From an uncultured Muribaculaceae bacterium (GTDB lineage Bacteria > Bacteroidota > Bacteroidia > Bacteroidales > Muribaculaceae), in NCBI GenBank assembly GCA_910585275.1, contig CAJUCW010000011.1, forward strand, positions 1-64,000: DNA of 64,000 nt. The letters are read 5' to 3'. How positions within the stretch are numbered: position 1 is the stretch's first letter; each line of letters starts with the position of its first letter. The position numbers and the translations under genes were made by a program. The notes under the pieces are model-generated. The model searched no databases. It was not told the origin of the DNA and saw nothing but the letters and a program-made list of their open reading frames with translations. Of the stretch, positions 1 to 7,713 are shown piece after piece.

Positions 1-976
1 GTTTGGTCTCAAGAAACGATGTGACCGGTGTAACCTTGTCGGGAGGACAGCTCACTATGATGTTGAAATTGGTGTTGACAAGAAGGGAGGAGTCAACGGC
101 GAGGATGTTGAGAACTTCCTCGATGTCGGCTTTCGCTATCTTGTTGCTCGGATCGGGCATGGAGCCGTGACGCTTCGCCTTTCCTTGCAGTTTTCGGAGC
201 AGCTTCCTCTGGCCCGGTATCTGCACCACCTGATTGAACACCACGCAGTCGGCGTGGGGCACTTCGGCAAGGAAGGAGAACACATCAGTAGCCACCGGAT
301 AGCCGTTGACACTCATCTCGGTATATGGCTTCACTTCCGAAGGGAGATTTATCTCGTCAATATCCACAAGGGGATATGAGCGGATTATGCGGTTGCCTGT
401 CCGCAGGTATTCATCGGAAGCCTTGAAATTTGTCATGGAGAATGGCCCGTGCTGGAAATGGAACGCCATGAAGCGGTGCAGGTACTCGTTGACCTCCGGC
501 TTTGTCAGCTTGCGGTGGCTTATCCCTTTCTCGGTAAGGATGTCGTCAACTTTGGCGACCTTTGAATGGAAGTCGAGCCATTTCTTGGGGTCGTATTGCA
601 CGAACTGTCCGCGCTGCGCCTCCTGTGTCACTATCAGATAGGTGGTGATTTCAGTGAACTCACGGCCCTCGAAGTAATTGAAATAGCTCCGGGTCAGGAA
701 CTCGGCGTCTTCGGGCACGTCGCGGTGGTAACGCTGGCGGCAGAATATGTCCTGCTTCTGCAAGGCATAGCCCTCGCCGAGCGTCTGGACGATGTTAGCC
801 AGCACGTCCTGAAATACCATGTACCGCTCCGAGTCGGTACACAGCCGGAGAACAGGGTTTGTCATTTCAAATATGACAGAGGGGGACCCCTTTGCGTCGA
901 ACAGCACGACATTACCGTCCGTTTCCTCCAACTGGGCGTATATCCCGTCGAAGACTTTTTTATTTTCCTTTGCCAT
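1..976 (-). CDS. traG: TraG conjugation ATPase, N-terminal part (cut by window edge)
   Basis: Reading leftward from an ATG at 976, the frame is open to the window edge, giving about 325 residues. The protein begins MAKENKKVFDGIYAQLEETD and continues as the N-terminal region of Bacteroides-type TraG ATPases, the VirB4-like motor of the conjugative type IV secretion machine. This class energises pilus and DNA-transfer assembly at the inner membrane. The Walker motifs lie beyond the visible part, so ATPase competence cannot be judged. The start codon directly abuts the traF stop codon (TGA then ATG), indicating translational coupling. The order traE-traF-traG is the canonical order for these elements. 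Family assignment rests on sequence resemblance plus context. Confidence 0.88.
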   Translation of the reverse strand, partial: MAKENKKVFDGIYAQLEETDGNVVLFDAKGSPSVIFEMTNPVLRLCTDSERYMVFQDVLANIVQTLGEGYALQKQDIFCRQRYHRDVPEDAEFLTRSYFNYFEGREFTEITTYLIVTQEAQRGQFVQYDPKKWLDFHSKVAKVDDILTEKGISHRKLTKPEVNEYLHRFMAFHFQHGPFSMTNFKASDEYLRTGNRIIRSYPLVDIDEINLPSEVKPYTEMSVNGYPVATDVFSFLAEVPHADCVVFNQVVQIPGQRKLLRKLQGKAKRHGSMPDPSNKIAKADIEEVLNILAVDSSLLVNTNFNIIVSCPPDKVTPVTSFLETK

Positions 977-1264
977 TCAATGCTTGAATAAATTGTGATA
1001 AATAAAGATTCCACGGTCTTTCCGCTTGTTGTGCAGTCCGCCGCGCTGCTTGACATATATTGTCACCAGCCCTGCGGCGGCCATTACAAGCATGGCGATA
1101 AACCCCGCGAGCTTTCCCAATGCGATGGAGAACACTATGAACCCCACGAAGGACACTCCTATGGCGGCAGCCGCCAATGTCAGGAAACGTCCGCGTATTC
1201 CCATGAACTCCAATGGTTTCTGTAACCCTTTGTAAACCGGATAGCCGTCGTTGTATATCGCCAT
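977..1264 (-). CDS. traF: TraF, DUF4133 conjugal transfer membrane protein
   Basis: A 95-residue protein with two adjacent hydrophobic segments (about residues 28-75) after a short N-terminal motif containing YPVYKGLQKPLEFMGIRG, typical of the DUF4133/TraF family. This is a small VirB3-like inner-membrane component of the Bacteroidota conjugation apparatus. It sits between traE (22-bp gap) and traG (no gap), the standard order. A basic C-terminal tail follows the membrane segments. Length agrees with the family. Confidence 0.9.
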   Translation of the reverse strand: MAIYNDGYPVYKGLQKPLEFMGIRGRFLTLAAAAIGVSFVGFIVFSIALGKLAGFIAMLVMAAAGLVTIYVKQRGGLHNKRKDRGIFIYHNLFKH

Positions 1265-1286
1265 GACTGTATGGATCTGCGGTTGC

Positions 1287-1643
1287 TTACTTGAAGAAGA
1301 GCGGAAGAGCCTCGCTCAGTGCGATGAAGGCGATACAGCCGCCGATGGTGAGCATGATGGTCTTCTTGACATCCTGGTCGCCGTTCTGCATCTTGAAATA
1401 GACGTTGAAGGCACCCACGAGGACAATCACTGCGGCGATAGCCTTCATGAGATTGGAGACAGGGGTCTGGTAGGAGCTTACCTCCTGTGTGGCTTTGGTG
1501 AAGCCTGCCGCACCCTTGCTGGCGGCCATCATGTCGGACACGGTGAGCATCACCGCGCCCATAGCAAGCATACCCTTACGGGCGAAGGCTGAGTTGCCGA
1601 GGCGTGAGATAGCACGCTGACACTTTGATTTGATTTTCTGCAT
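1287..1643 (-). CDS. traE: TraE, DUF4134 conjugal transfer membrane protein
   Basis: A 118-residue protein with a basic N-terminus and three hydrophobic segments (about 25-40, 65-82, 96-112). The segment GAAGFTKATQEVSSYQTPV and the end IALSEALPLFFK match the DUF4134 (TraE) family, a VirB2-like pilin-sized component of the transfer machine. It is the first gene of the traE-F-G block. An intergenic gap of 165 bp separates it from the next upstream gene, and that gap carries a 19-bp tandem repeat that may hold its control region. Confidence 0.9.
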   Translation of the reverse strand: MQKIKSKCQRAISRLGNSAFARKGMLAMGAVMLTVSDMMAASKGAAGFTKATQEVSSYQTPVSNLMKAIAAVIVLVGAFNVYFKMQNGDQDVKKTIMLTIGGCIAFIALSEALPLFFK

Positions 1644-1677
1644 ATACGCTGATTGATAAGTTCTTGAAAAGGTTATC

Positions 1678-1734
1678 GGGCGTTAAAGGCAATGCAGGGC
1701 GTTAAAGGCAGTGTCGGGCAGTAAAGACAACTTA
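1678..1734. repeat. Three 19-bp tandem repeats upstream of traE
   Basis: Three consecutive 19-bp units, each starting GGG and containing C(G/A)(T/G)TAAAG(G/A)CA, run from 1678, 1697 and 1716. The first two are nearly identical and the third is degenerate. They occupy the gap between traE and the preceding gene, the only sizeable gap in the tra block. Such an array could bind a regulator or act in attenuation, but no function can be read from sequence alone. Confidence 0.7.
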
Positions 1735-1808
1735 GTTCAATAAAGGCATCGGTTCGGGGAGAGAGGTATCGGGTGATACGAATATGGTTAGCGGTAAGTT
1801 GGTCGAAG

Positions 1809-2168
1809 TCAGGCAGCAGACTCGCATCTGTGAACTATATCAGCAAGGTCTTTATCCATACCTGTATCAGCGGCTTTGTTGGTCTTGCACAAAAGATTAT
1901 CCACCGGGTATCCGTTTGTCATAATCGGTTCCTTATATTTGGTTGGAGCGTCTTTAGGAATTTCCGGTGTCGGTTTCGTGATAATGCGTTTTATCTCCAC
2001 CGGTTCAAAACTTTCTGCAAGTCCGGATATGTCGATTTCGGTCTCTTCGGCCTTTGCATCCTCGCTTGCCTTTGCTTTGTTGGCGGCAAGAATATCCATC
2101 GTTATCATTCCGGCATAATACAGAGCCAGCAGAATGATGAGTAAAACTATTATTTGTCCGTAAAGCAT
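1809..2168 (-). CDS. Small membrane-anchored conjugation-associated protein
   Basis: A 119-residue protein with an N-terminal membrane anchor (residues 2-24, rich in Leu and Ile) followed by an acidic, Lys/Glu-rich soluble region. Its position between the DUF3408 gene and traE corresponds to the TraC/TraD slot of Bacteroides conjugative transposons, where short poorly conserved proteins are usual. I do not recognise a specific domain. The start ATG at 2168 lies just 4 bp after the upstream stop codon, so it belongs to the tra operon. Role in transfer is inferred from context only. Confidence 0.7.
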   Translation of the reverse strand: MLYGQIIVLLIILLALYYAGMITMDILAANKAKASEDAKAEETEIDISGLAESFEPVEIKRIITKPTPEIPKDAPTKYKEPIMTNGYPVDNLLCKTNKAADTGMDKDLADIVHRCESAA

Positions 2169-2172
2169 TGTA

Positions 2173-2760
2173 TCAGAAATTTACACATAGTTTGTTGTTG
2201 CAGTTATCCCACGGCTCGAATCTCAATCCGAGCTTGCGGCCTATATCCTCGCGTGAAAGGTCGCGTTCCATGTCGGGGTGGTAATACATGACATTCTGAC
2301 CACGGATTACCAGATAGCCTGCCTTTTTCAGGGAGTGGCGCATCTTTATCCTCGGCTTGTTTGTAACAACCTTTATTCTCGTGATTGGCGGCAGGCCAAA
2401 AATCACACGTCTTTTCTCTCGTTTCATAATATCCTGACGGATACGGGAACGGATACTTTGTTCTTCTTTCTTGGTGCGCCGGAGGCAGAGGACAGCAACT
2501 ATTCTTGATACTGAGCGCGACGATATGCCGGTTATGGCAGCGATTTCAGCATTTGAGTGAGAGCCGTGGAGTTCGCGTACCCTTTCCGCCAAATCAAGCC
2601 ATTCGGGTCTGATACCCTTTTCAAGACCGAGTTCTTTGGCTTTAAGTGATACGGTCTTTCGGTTGACGCATAGATGTTGGGCTATTGCCGTGTCCGTTGT
2701 GTGCGGATAATTCTCTTTGAGATAGGCAATACTGTCGTCAGTCCAGATTGTCTTTTTCAT
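2173..2760 (-). CDS. Helix-turn-helix protein in tra operon
   Basis: A 195-residue protein with two likely helix-turn-helix segments. Residues 7-45 (DDSIAYLKENYPHTTDTAIA, then NRKTVSLKAKELGL) resemble the GcrA/homeodomain-like HTH used to read DNA. Residues about 58-95 (ELHGSHSNAEIAAITGISSR) form a second. The rest is basic and unrecognised, ending in a Trp-containing segment. It is tightly packed between the DUF3408 gene and the small membrane protein gene, so it is co-transcribed with transfer genes. It could be a transfer regulator or DNA-processing accessory factor; that is inference. Confidence 0.75.
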   Translation of the reverse strand: MKKTIWTDDSIAYLKENYPHTTDTAIAQHLCVNRKTVSLKAKELGLEKGIRPEWLDLAERVRELHGSHSNAEIAAITGISSRSVSRIVAVLCLRRTKKEEQSIRSRIRQDIMKREKRRVIFGLPPITRIKVVTNKPRIKMRHSLKKAGYLVIRGQNVMYYHPDMERDLSREDIGRKLGLRFEPWDNCNNKLCVNF

Positions 2761-2762
2761 AT

Positions 2763-3185
2763 CTATTTGGTGTTATCGTTATCAAGAAGTGATTTGCTTT
2801 TCTTCCTGTATGCCCTAAGACGTGGAAGATATATAGTGATGAATGTTCTCACGATGGCGTTTATCACATCGGAACGGCATTTGCGGTCAATGTCGCACTC
2901 ATCAATAGAATCGGCAAGATCTTTGTCAATCATGCAGACTTTCCGCTCATCTTTCCGCTCCCTGAATCCGTATGCTGAAAGATTTGCCATGAAAGCGTCC
3001 CACATTCCGGCCGGGTCTTCCGGATTTTCATTATCGGGTATATTTTCTTTGGACTCGGTTGTTGTCCCGTCAGGTTCATCGGACACCGTATGCTGTCCGA
3101 CAGGGGTAGCGACATGGCGGATGCTTCCGAGCAGTCCATCTATATCAGGGAATGTTGGCTTATCCATTGTTTGTTTCAATTTCAA
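2763..3185 (-). CDS. DUF3408-like (TraB-type) conjugal transfer protein
   Basis: A 140-residue protein. The first 80 residues are low-complexity and acidic, and the C-terminal about 60 residues (MIDKDLADSIDECDIDRKCR then a basic tail) resemble the DUF3408 family. That family follows traA in Bacteroides conjugative transposons and is thought to be a partition or DNA-binding partner. The gene overlaps the 3' end of the ParA-like gene by 26 bp, supporting coupling. An internal ATG six codons in (3167) is an alternative start and would shorten the overlap. Confidence 0.75.
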   Translation of the reverse strand: MKLKQTMDKPTFPDIDGLLGSIRHVATPVGQHTVSDEPDGTTTESKENIPDNENPEDPAGMWDAFMANLSAYGFRERKDERKVCMIDKDLADSIDECDIDRKCRSDVINAIVRTFITIYLPRLRAYRKKSKSLLDNDNTK

Positions 3186-3864
3186 GGTGTCCGAATATCT
3201 TGTTATATATAAGGTCGTAGGCCTCCTGCGTTATCTCCAGTTGACCGTCCAGATCTGAAAGCGTGCAGAATCGTTCCATGTCTGCTTTCATGCTTATTCG
3301 CGGTGTCACGAGTCCATATCGGCTGAAGGTCTTGCCTGTCTCGTCCCAAAGCTCCCGTTCAGTCTTTGTCCCGACTCTGGCATCGTGCCTGTTGGGAACA
3401 AGGATAAGCTCTGCGGTCATCTTTCGTCCCATAGCCTTTTTGAGATTTTGAATAAACGCTATGAATGTGGCGGTTGATGGAATAGTGGTGCGGTCATAAT
3501 GGTAAGGACATATTATATAGTCGGAATTGGCAAACAGAGTCACAAGTCCCTGCTGTTTCAGATTGCCGGGAGAATCAAAGATTGCCACACATCGGGTCTT
3601 GCGGATGTTTCCTATGAAATTGAACAGTGCTTCCTCCTTGCTGAGTGAGAACGGCAGCACCTCATAAGGGATTTCCACTTCTTCAGAGCCATAGCGTTTC
3701 AAATCGCTATCACGCCGTTGTGCGAGGCTTTCTTGTGAATCGCAGTCAACGACAATCACCGGAAGACCTTTCTTGACAAGAAAGTTTGCGAAGGTGACGC
3801 AAAGGGTGGTTTTCCCTACGCCTCCTTTTTGATTTGCAAATGTTATGATGATTGATTCGTCCAT
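3160..3864 (-). CDS. traA: ParA-family ATPase (TraA-type) of the conjugative element
   Basis: A 234-residue ParA/MinD-type ATPase. The deviant Walker A motif KGGVGKTT lies at residues 13-20, followed by the DSPG-type Walker B region near 95. In Bacteroides elements the first tra gene is a ParA-like protein of this size, generally taken to help partition or position the element DNA. It overlaps the following DUF3408 gene, giving a ParA plus DNA-binding partner arrangement. It is distinct from the chromosomal parA at 32470-33246, which lies in a parAB pair. Confidence 0.88.
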   Translation of the reverse strand: MDESIIITFANQKGGVGKTTLCVTFANFLVKKGLPVIVVDCDSQESLAQRRDSDLKRYGSEEVEIPYEVLPFSLSKEEALFNFIGNIRKTRCVAIFDSPGNLKQQGLVTLFANSDYIICPYHYDRTTIPSTATFIAFIQNLKKAMGRKMTAELILVPNRHDARVGTKTERELWDETGKTFSRYGLVTPRISMKADMERFCTLSDLDGQLEITQEAYDLIYNKIFGHLEIETNNG

Positions 3865-3925
3865 TGTGGTCCGTTTGAATTATTTATGCGCAAAATTATT
3901 ATCCGGAGGCAAGGCAACAGGCCAC

Positions 3926-3938
3926 TTTGGACACCTTT
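3926..3938 (-). promoter_or_regulatory. 13-bp motif shared with the mobA upstream region (copy 1)
   Basis: The 13 bases TTTGGACACCTTT (plus strand) occur here, 62 bp upstream of traA, and again at 6296-6308, 200 bp upstream of mobA, in the same orientation relative to the downstream gene. Sequence after both copies is loosely similar, with repeated GACATCA and CAAGACTnTATGT words. A shared operator coordinating tra and mob expression is a plausible inference. Confidence 0.45.
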
Positions 3939-3989
3939 CTTAAAGACATTATCATTTTATGTTTTGAACATCGCATATTATATAGGAAT

Positions 3990-4030
3990 AGAGCCTTGAA
4001 GACATCAAAGGCGATTGTCTTCAAGACTCT
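3990..4030. promoter_or_regulatory. Inverted repeat between mobB and traA
   Basis: AGAGCCTTGAAGAC (3990-4003) pairs with GTCTTCAAGACTCT (4017-4030) through 13 of 14 positions around a 13-nt loop. No T-tract follows on either strand, so a rho-independent terminator is unlikely. Its place 126 bp upstream of the traA start suggests an operator or an RNA element in the traA leader. Confidence 0.5.
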
Positions 4031-4066
4031 ATGTCACAATATTGGCATGGTAATAAAATTCCGACG

Positions 4067-5641
4067 CTATACTTTCAGGCTGTTTTCATCATCAATCCTG
4101 TCATAATTTCCACGGTAGCCAACCTCCCATTCCCGGTTTTCGCCTCGCCCGGAAGCTGCATCGCGCAGACCTTTGGCTTTTGCAGACAGTTGTCCCTTGC
4201 CGGCTCCGCGCAGCCCTCGGTTGGATAATTTGGCCGGACTTGCATTTCTAAACTTTCTACGGGCAAGCCTTTTCAAATCAAATCCCTCTTCCGAGAGGTT
4301 GATTACTTGCTTGGATGAGAAATTAATGGCAAAATAATCCTCTCCGCTCTGACGTATATAGAACCCGGCGTTGCGTATTTCGGAACGCAGCTTAACTATG
4401 CTGTCATCGTTAAATAATCGGCGCAGCTTGTCAACATCATTATAATAGTGTTGGCTTTTATTCTGAGATAGAGTTACAAGCTCAGGCTCGTTCACCTTAT
4501 ATATACTGCACAGCAGATCCCGTTCAGACGCAGTTGTCGGTTGAAATGATTCTATCCTTTTTATTTTGTCATTTCTAAGAATGGTTGCGGCCATGAAACC
4601 TTTGAGTGGGCGTGTAGTATTTCGGTAGTGGAGCACTCCGCGCCGTATGAAGGCATTATAGCGGAATATTTTTGAGTTTATGCCCCATGTGTCTATTGTG
4701 GGATTGTTTTCAAGAAGTCTGTCGATGTAGGCATCAATACGCTCCATCTTGTCATCAGGAGTAGTGAAATCAAGGAGTGACTTAATGGATAATACCCAAG
4801 CTCCGTTATATACAGTTTTGTTGGCATGGTCAACTATCATATATCCATAAGGATTATCGGATTTTCCAAAGAAAACAAGGTCTATGCCTAATTTCCGCTT
4901 CACCTCTGCCTGGAGTTCTTTCCTGTCTGCACTCACATCACGGTATTTCTTAAGCATAGCCCACAGTTGCCTGCGTCGTGTCTTGTCAAGTTGCACCTTA
5001 TGGAACTTGCCGCATATATCAGCATATCCAATCTTTGCCTGAACCGCTCCGTCACGTTTGACATATACAATATCGTTCTTTTCATAAACCTCATACCCCA
5101 TTGAGGTCATAAGAGCTTTGTATTGAGCAAAGGTAGAGAATGAATAGCCGAGTGAAGCAGCAAGATCCTCTGCGGCTTTCGCCTTGACATCCTTGCCGAC
5201 AAGTTTGTTGAGTACTGCCTGAGAACGCACTCTTTCGTGATGGTCGCTGATTTTCTTTCCGTCCGGAGATATTCTGGATGTTACTATATGTATATGCGTG
5301 TTGTCAGTGTCGGTATGAGCATATACCAACAACGGCTGACCTTCGTTCCCGTAGCCCATTTCCTTGAGATATTCGTGGGCGAACTGCAATAGTTCTTCCT
5401 CTGTCTTTTCATGCCCCTTGCAAGAAATGGCAAGGTGGAACTGTGCTTTTTTTATCCTTGAATTTCTGGAAGAGTAGGCTATCATATAATCCTGCATTTC
5501 CTTTGCAGTCGGTTTTGAAAGCACGCCGATATGTCCGAGGTTGCTCATTTCAAGAAGTCGCGCCACACCCTTTGCCACTTTTTTCTCATTGTATGCGACA
5601 GCATGGAAATTGGCACTCGACGGAAGAATAGTAGCTATCAT
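4067..5641 (-). CDS. mobB: Relaxase/mobilization protein MobB
   Basis: A 524-residue relaxase that would nick the transferred strand at oriT and pilot it to the recipient. The metal-binding three-histidine motif is visible as HTDTDNTHIHIV, residues 109-120 (H109, H116, H118), which is the HxxxxDNxHxH signature of Bacteroides mobilization relaxases. The N-terminal half is the relaxase domain; the C-terminal half is basic and ends in a Lys/Arg/Gly-rich tail suited to DNA contact. The small MobA-type gene lies 65 bp upstream. A VirD4-like coupling protein (MobC) is not found between mobB and traA, where some related elements carry it; it may lie outside the window. Confidence 0.93.
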   Translation of the reverse strand: MIATILPSSANFHAVAYNEKKVAKGVARLLEMSNLGHIGVLSKPTAKEMQDYMIAYSSRNSRIKKAQFHLAISCKGHEKTEEELLQFAHEYLKEMGYGNEGQPLLVYAHTDTDNTHIHIVTSRISPDGKKISDHHERVRSQAVLNKLVGKDVKAKAAEDLAASLGYSFSTFAQYKALMTSMGYEVYEKNDIVYVKRDGAVQAKIGYADICGKFHKVQLDKTRRRQLWAMLKKYRDVSADRKELQAEVKRKLGIDLVFFGKSDNPYGYMIVDHANKTVYNGAWVLSIKSLLDFTTPDDKMERIDAYIDRLLENNPTIDTWGINSKIFRYNAFIRRGVLHYRNTTRPLKGFMAATILRNDKIKRIESFQPTTASERDLLCSIYKVNEPELVTLSQNKSQHYYNDVDKLRRLFNDDSIVKLRSEIRNAGFYIRQSGEDYFAINFSSKQVINLSEEGFDLKRLARRKFRNASPAKLSNRGLRGAGKGQLSAKAKGLRDAASGRGENREWEVGYRGNYDRIDDENSLKV

Positions 5642-5706
5642 CGCTTAATGTCTTGGTATCTTTATGTCTTGTTCGGATATTTCCATACAGTCATAAAGAC
5701 TTGTGT

Positions 5707-6096
5707 TTATGGTCTCAGTCTTATCGCTTTTCTGGCAATGTCAGCTTGTTCCGATTTGACTGCCTTAATCATCTTCTCCACACCCTCAATCATGGGAGCA
5801 AGTATATCCTTGAAATAACTCTCGGATAACAGCCCTGCAACAGCAAGCTCGTTGGCACGTTTGACCGCCTGGTTGAGATTGCTTCCCATCCATGAGAGTT
5901 CGTCCTGAAATTTCCTGCACAGTCTGGCTGTGTCATTGCACAATTCAAGACGGGTTTTGGCGTCTGTGTCTGAAAACTCATTGACTGCCATTCTTATAAA
6001 GTTGCTGACGCTATGGTAGCGTTTTGATTTTTCACGTATTCCGGCTGCTTCCTCCGGAGTAAGTCTCATCTCAAATCTTTCGGTACGCTGCTTCAT
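5707..6096 (-). CDS. mobA: MobA, relaxosome accessory protein
   Basis: A 129-residue protein starting MKQRTERFEMRLTPEEAAGI, with a predicted ribbon-helix-helix N-terminus. The following segment matches the MobC/MobA relaxosome accessory family (LSWMGSNLNQAVKRANELA, about residues 69-87). These proteins bind near oriT and help the relaxase melt and nick it. It is the first gene of the mobA-mobB pair, and the region immediately upstream carries a strong nested hairpin. Length matches the family. Confidence 0.88.
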   Translation of the reverse strand: MKQRTERFEMRLTPEEAAGIREKSKRYHSVSNFIRMAVNEFSDTDAKTRLELCNDTARLCRKFQDELSWMGSNLNQAVKRANELAVAGLLSESYFKDILAPMIEGVEKMIKAVKSEQADIARKAIRLRP

Positions 6097-6159
6097 ATTC
6101 TAAGATTAATTCACGAGGTACGAAGTGATTTCCCACCGCCACGGAGTGGTCGGCAAGTC

Positions 6160-6200
6160 GCTTTTCTACGGTCAAAACTTGGTTTTGTACGGAGAAAAGC
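6160..6200. other. Candidate oriT: nested inverted repeats upstream of mobA
   Basis: GCTTTTCT (6160-6167) pairs with AGAAAAGC (6193-6200). Inside, CAAAAC (6173-6178) pairs with GTTTTG (6182-6187) across a 3-nt loop. The whole 41-nt element sits 64 bp upstream of mobA in the relaxosome operon, the usual place for an origin of transfer. The nick site cannot be read by eye. Confidence 0.5.
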
Positions 6201-6295
6201 ACAACTTGCTACCTAAACTCTGTAACACTGGTACACTCCCGTCCTCAGTTCATTCACCCACGAAGTTACTCACCGCAACAATACCAATCATGCAG

Positions 6296-6308
6296 TTTGG
6301 ACACCTTT
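6296..6308 (-). promoter_or_regulatory. 13-bp motif shared with the traA upstream region (copy 2)
   Basis: Exact second copy of TTTGGACACCTTT, upstream of mobA, in the same orientation as the copy at 3926-3938. See that entry for the proposed role. Confidence 0.45.
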
Positions 6309-6660
6309 TATTGATTATCCCTATATCTCTGCAAGACATCATGGCTATAATCCTGTATGACATCAAGACTATATGTCTGCAAGAAATATAAACTTAATTC
6401 CATCAAGTGACAAATTGATAATGCTATCCAACATTATTGCCTATGTAATATCAAGTCTGCAATATAAGCTATCATCATATCAGGATTTCATTATGGAACA
6501 CAGTCATAATAAATGTATGCCACAAAGTCGGCAACGCATAATGTCTTTATGGCTTCCAGGGAAGAAGTCATTAAGGCTTCAAGGGATAAAGAAATGGAAG
6601 CTCCGATACACGACAAAACCGTGCAAACTCTTGATTTATAAGTTTTTTTAAGGTTTGAAA

Positions 6661-6692
6661 TTTGCTTAATTCGCTGATTTTTAGTATATTTA
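6661..6692 (+). promoter_or_regulatory. Bacteroidota-type promoter for the 69-residue membrane protein
   Basis: TTTG at 6661-6664, a 20-base spacer, then TATATTTA at 6685-6692, close to the TAnnTTTG -7 consensus. It lies 43 bp before the ATG at 6735. Confidence 0.45.
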
Positions 6693-6734
6693 CATTCCAA
6701 TAATAGTGTTGGGACGTATAAAAATAAGTCTGTC

Positions 6735-6944
6735 ATGTTTGAACTTCTGTTTATGATTTTCCTTGTGCCGGTATTCACGGTGATATTCCTGCTGCTCAGA
6801 TTCGGGCTGTATCTGCTGAAACTTTCAGCGAGGGGTTGTTTATGGATAGTCAGAACCATTTTAAGGCTCGGCTGGCAATTTTTGGTTTGGGTATGGCATA
6901 AGATTTACCGGGCATATCGGTCACGCCACCCGGTCACATATTGA
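6735..6944 (+). CDS. Small membrane protein at the element end
   Basis: A 69-residue protein dominated by hydrophobic residues (about 2-28 and 34-56) with Arg/Lys between and at the C-terminus, so it would span the membrane once or twice. It reads rightward, opposite to all mob and tra genes, and has a consensus-like promoter. No family is recognised. Being the last gene before the tRNA side of the element, it may be cargo, an exclusion-type protein or a chance frame; its hydrophobic, low-complexity make-up calls for caution. Confidence 0.5.
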   Translation: MFELLFMIFLVPVFTVIFLLLRFGLYLLKLSARGCLWIVRTILRLGWQFLVWVWHKIYRAYRSRHPVTY

Positions 6945-7466
6945 TAAATCCGTCGTGGGTTGTTGACAGGATTTTGACGTGGCATGAATAGTGAGTCTGT
7001 TCCCTGCGGTGAGAGCTTTGCTGAATGTGGGGTAGCAGGTCGTTCAGGAGGCAACAGTCGGCGCAAATGATTATGCGTGACATGATGTGAAATCAAATGC
7101 CTACCCAAATGCAGACCTAAACGCGATACCAAACGCAGAAGCAGATGCAAGGCAAGCGAGCATAAGAATCGGTTGCCCGACCATGTAACGATGTTCGGAC
7201 TTGAACCTACCTGAATAATAATGAAAGGGTATGCTTGAAGATGACAAGGAGTGCCTATAAAGTAGCCAAACTTTAACACTCATTAACTTCATTCATGTCT
7301 CCTCCGATGTAAAATCGAGGATGCCGGAACGACTTTTTGAGGGAAAATCAAGGCTGCGCTGAGGACGAAAATTCCGTAGAATTGAAATAGGAGGACAAAA
7401 GGAGGACAAAAATTAAAAGAGAAATCCCGCAACTCTTGATTTTCAATGAGTTACGGGATTAATCGG
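6945..7466. other. Element terminus without a confident gene
   Basis: This 522-bp stretch between the small membrane-protein gene and the tRNA has no frame I can support. A 63-codon leftward frame (7101-7292) starts behind a GGAGG-like sequence but matches nothing I know. An exact 11-bp tandem duplication (GGAGGACAAAA at 7390-7400 and 7401-7411) and the tRNA terminator hairpin sit at its right end. If an element-host junction (att site) exists, it should be in or next to the tRNA 3' end here. No integrase is visible on this side. Confidence 0.55.
7423..7460 (-). terminator. Rho-independent terminator of tRNA-Leu
   Basis: AATCCCG-c-AACTC (7423-7435) pairs with GAGTT-a-CGGGATT (7448-7460). On the minus strand the hairpin is followed by a T-rich run (TTCTCTTTTAATTTTT), placing it just downstream of the tRNA 3' end. 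Confidence 0.75.
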
Positions 7467-7547
7467 TGCCCAGAACAGGACTCGAACCTGCACGCCTCGC
7501 AGCACTCGCACCTGAAACGAGCGCGTCTACCATTCCGCCACCTGGGC
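7467..7547 (-). tRNA. tRNA-Leu (anticodon CAG)
   Basis: On the minus strand the sequence starts GCCCAGGTGGCGGAATGGTA and ends in GGTTCGAGTCC followed by TGTTCTGGGCA. The acceptor stem GCCCAGG/TCTGGGC pairs with one G-T wobble. The D-arm AGACGC segment, a TTCAGGT anticodon loop (CAG), a long variable arm and a canonical T arm make it a class II tRNA-Leu. CCA is not encoded. Its 3' end faces the conjugative element, a common arrangement for integration into tRNA genes. Confidence 0.93.
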
Positions 7548-7713
7548 CTCGGCTCGCGCTTTCACGCGTCGCTCTGTATTTTGTGAGTGCAAATTTAAAG
7601 ATTATTTTTGATTCTGCCAAATGTGAGGCTCCATTTTTTATTTTTTTAATTGCGAATTGTTAGGAGGGTTTCGATATGGAGGACTGTTGTGAACGTGACA
7701 AAGTCACGTTCCA

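Larger units (their letters stand above)
6097..6734. other. Gene-poor region holding oriT candidate and regulatory repeats
   Basis: No convincing gene lies between mobA and the small membrane-protein gene. The stretch is AT-rich after about 6290. It holds the nested hairpin at 6160-6200, the second copy of the 13-bp motif (6296-6308) and many words of the type GACATCAAG/TGTCTGCAAG. A 42-codon open frame (6513-6641, beginning MYATKS) exists but has no recognisable family, and I do not call it a gene. Confidence 0.6.

Noticed and set aside
6491..6859. 122-codon leftward frame in the mob upstream region
   Set aside because: No family resemblance, low-complexity composition, overlaps the likely promoter and the plus-strand small membrane-protein gene.
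7101..7292. Integrase N-terminus at the element end
   Set aside because: Start is preceded by a GGAGG-like word and reads MSVKVWLLY, but the rest does not resemble a recombinase; too weak to call.
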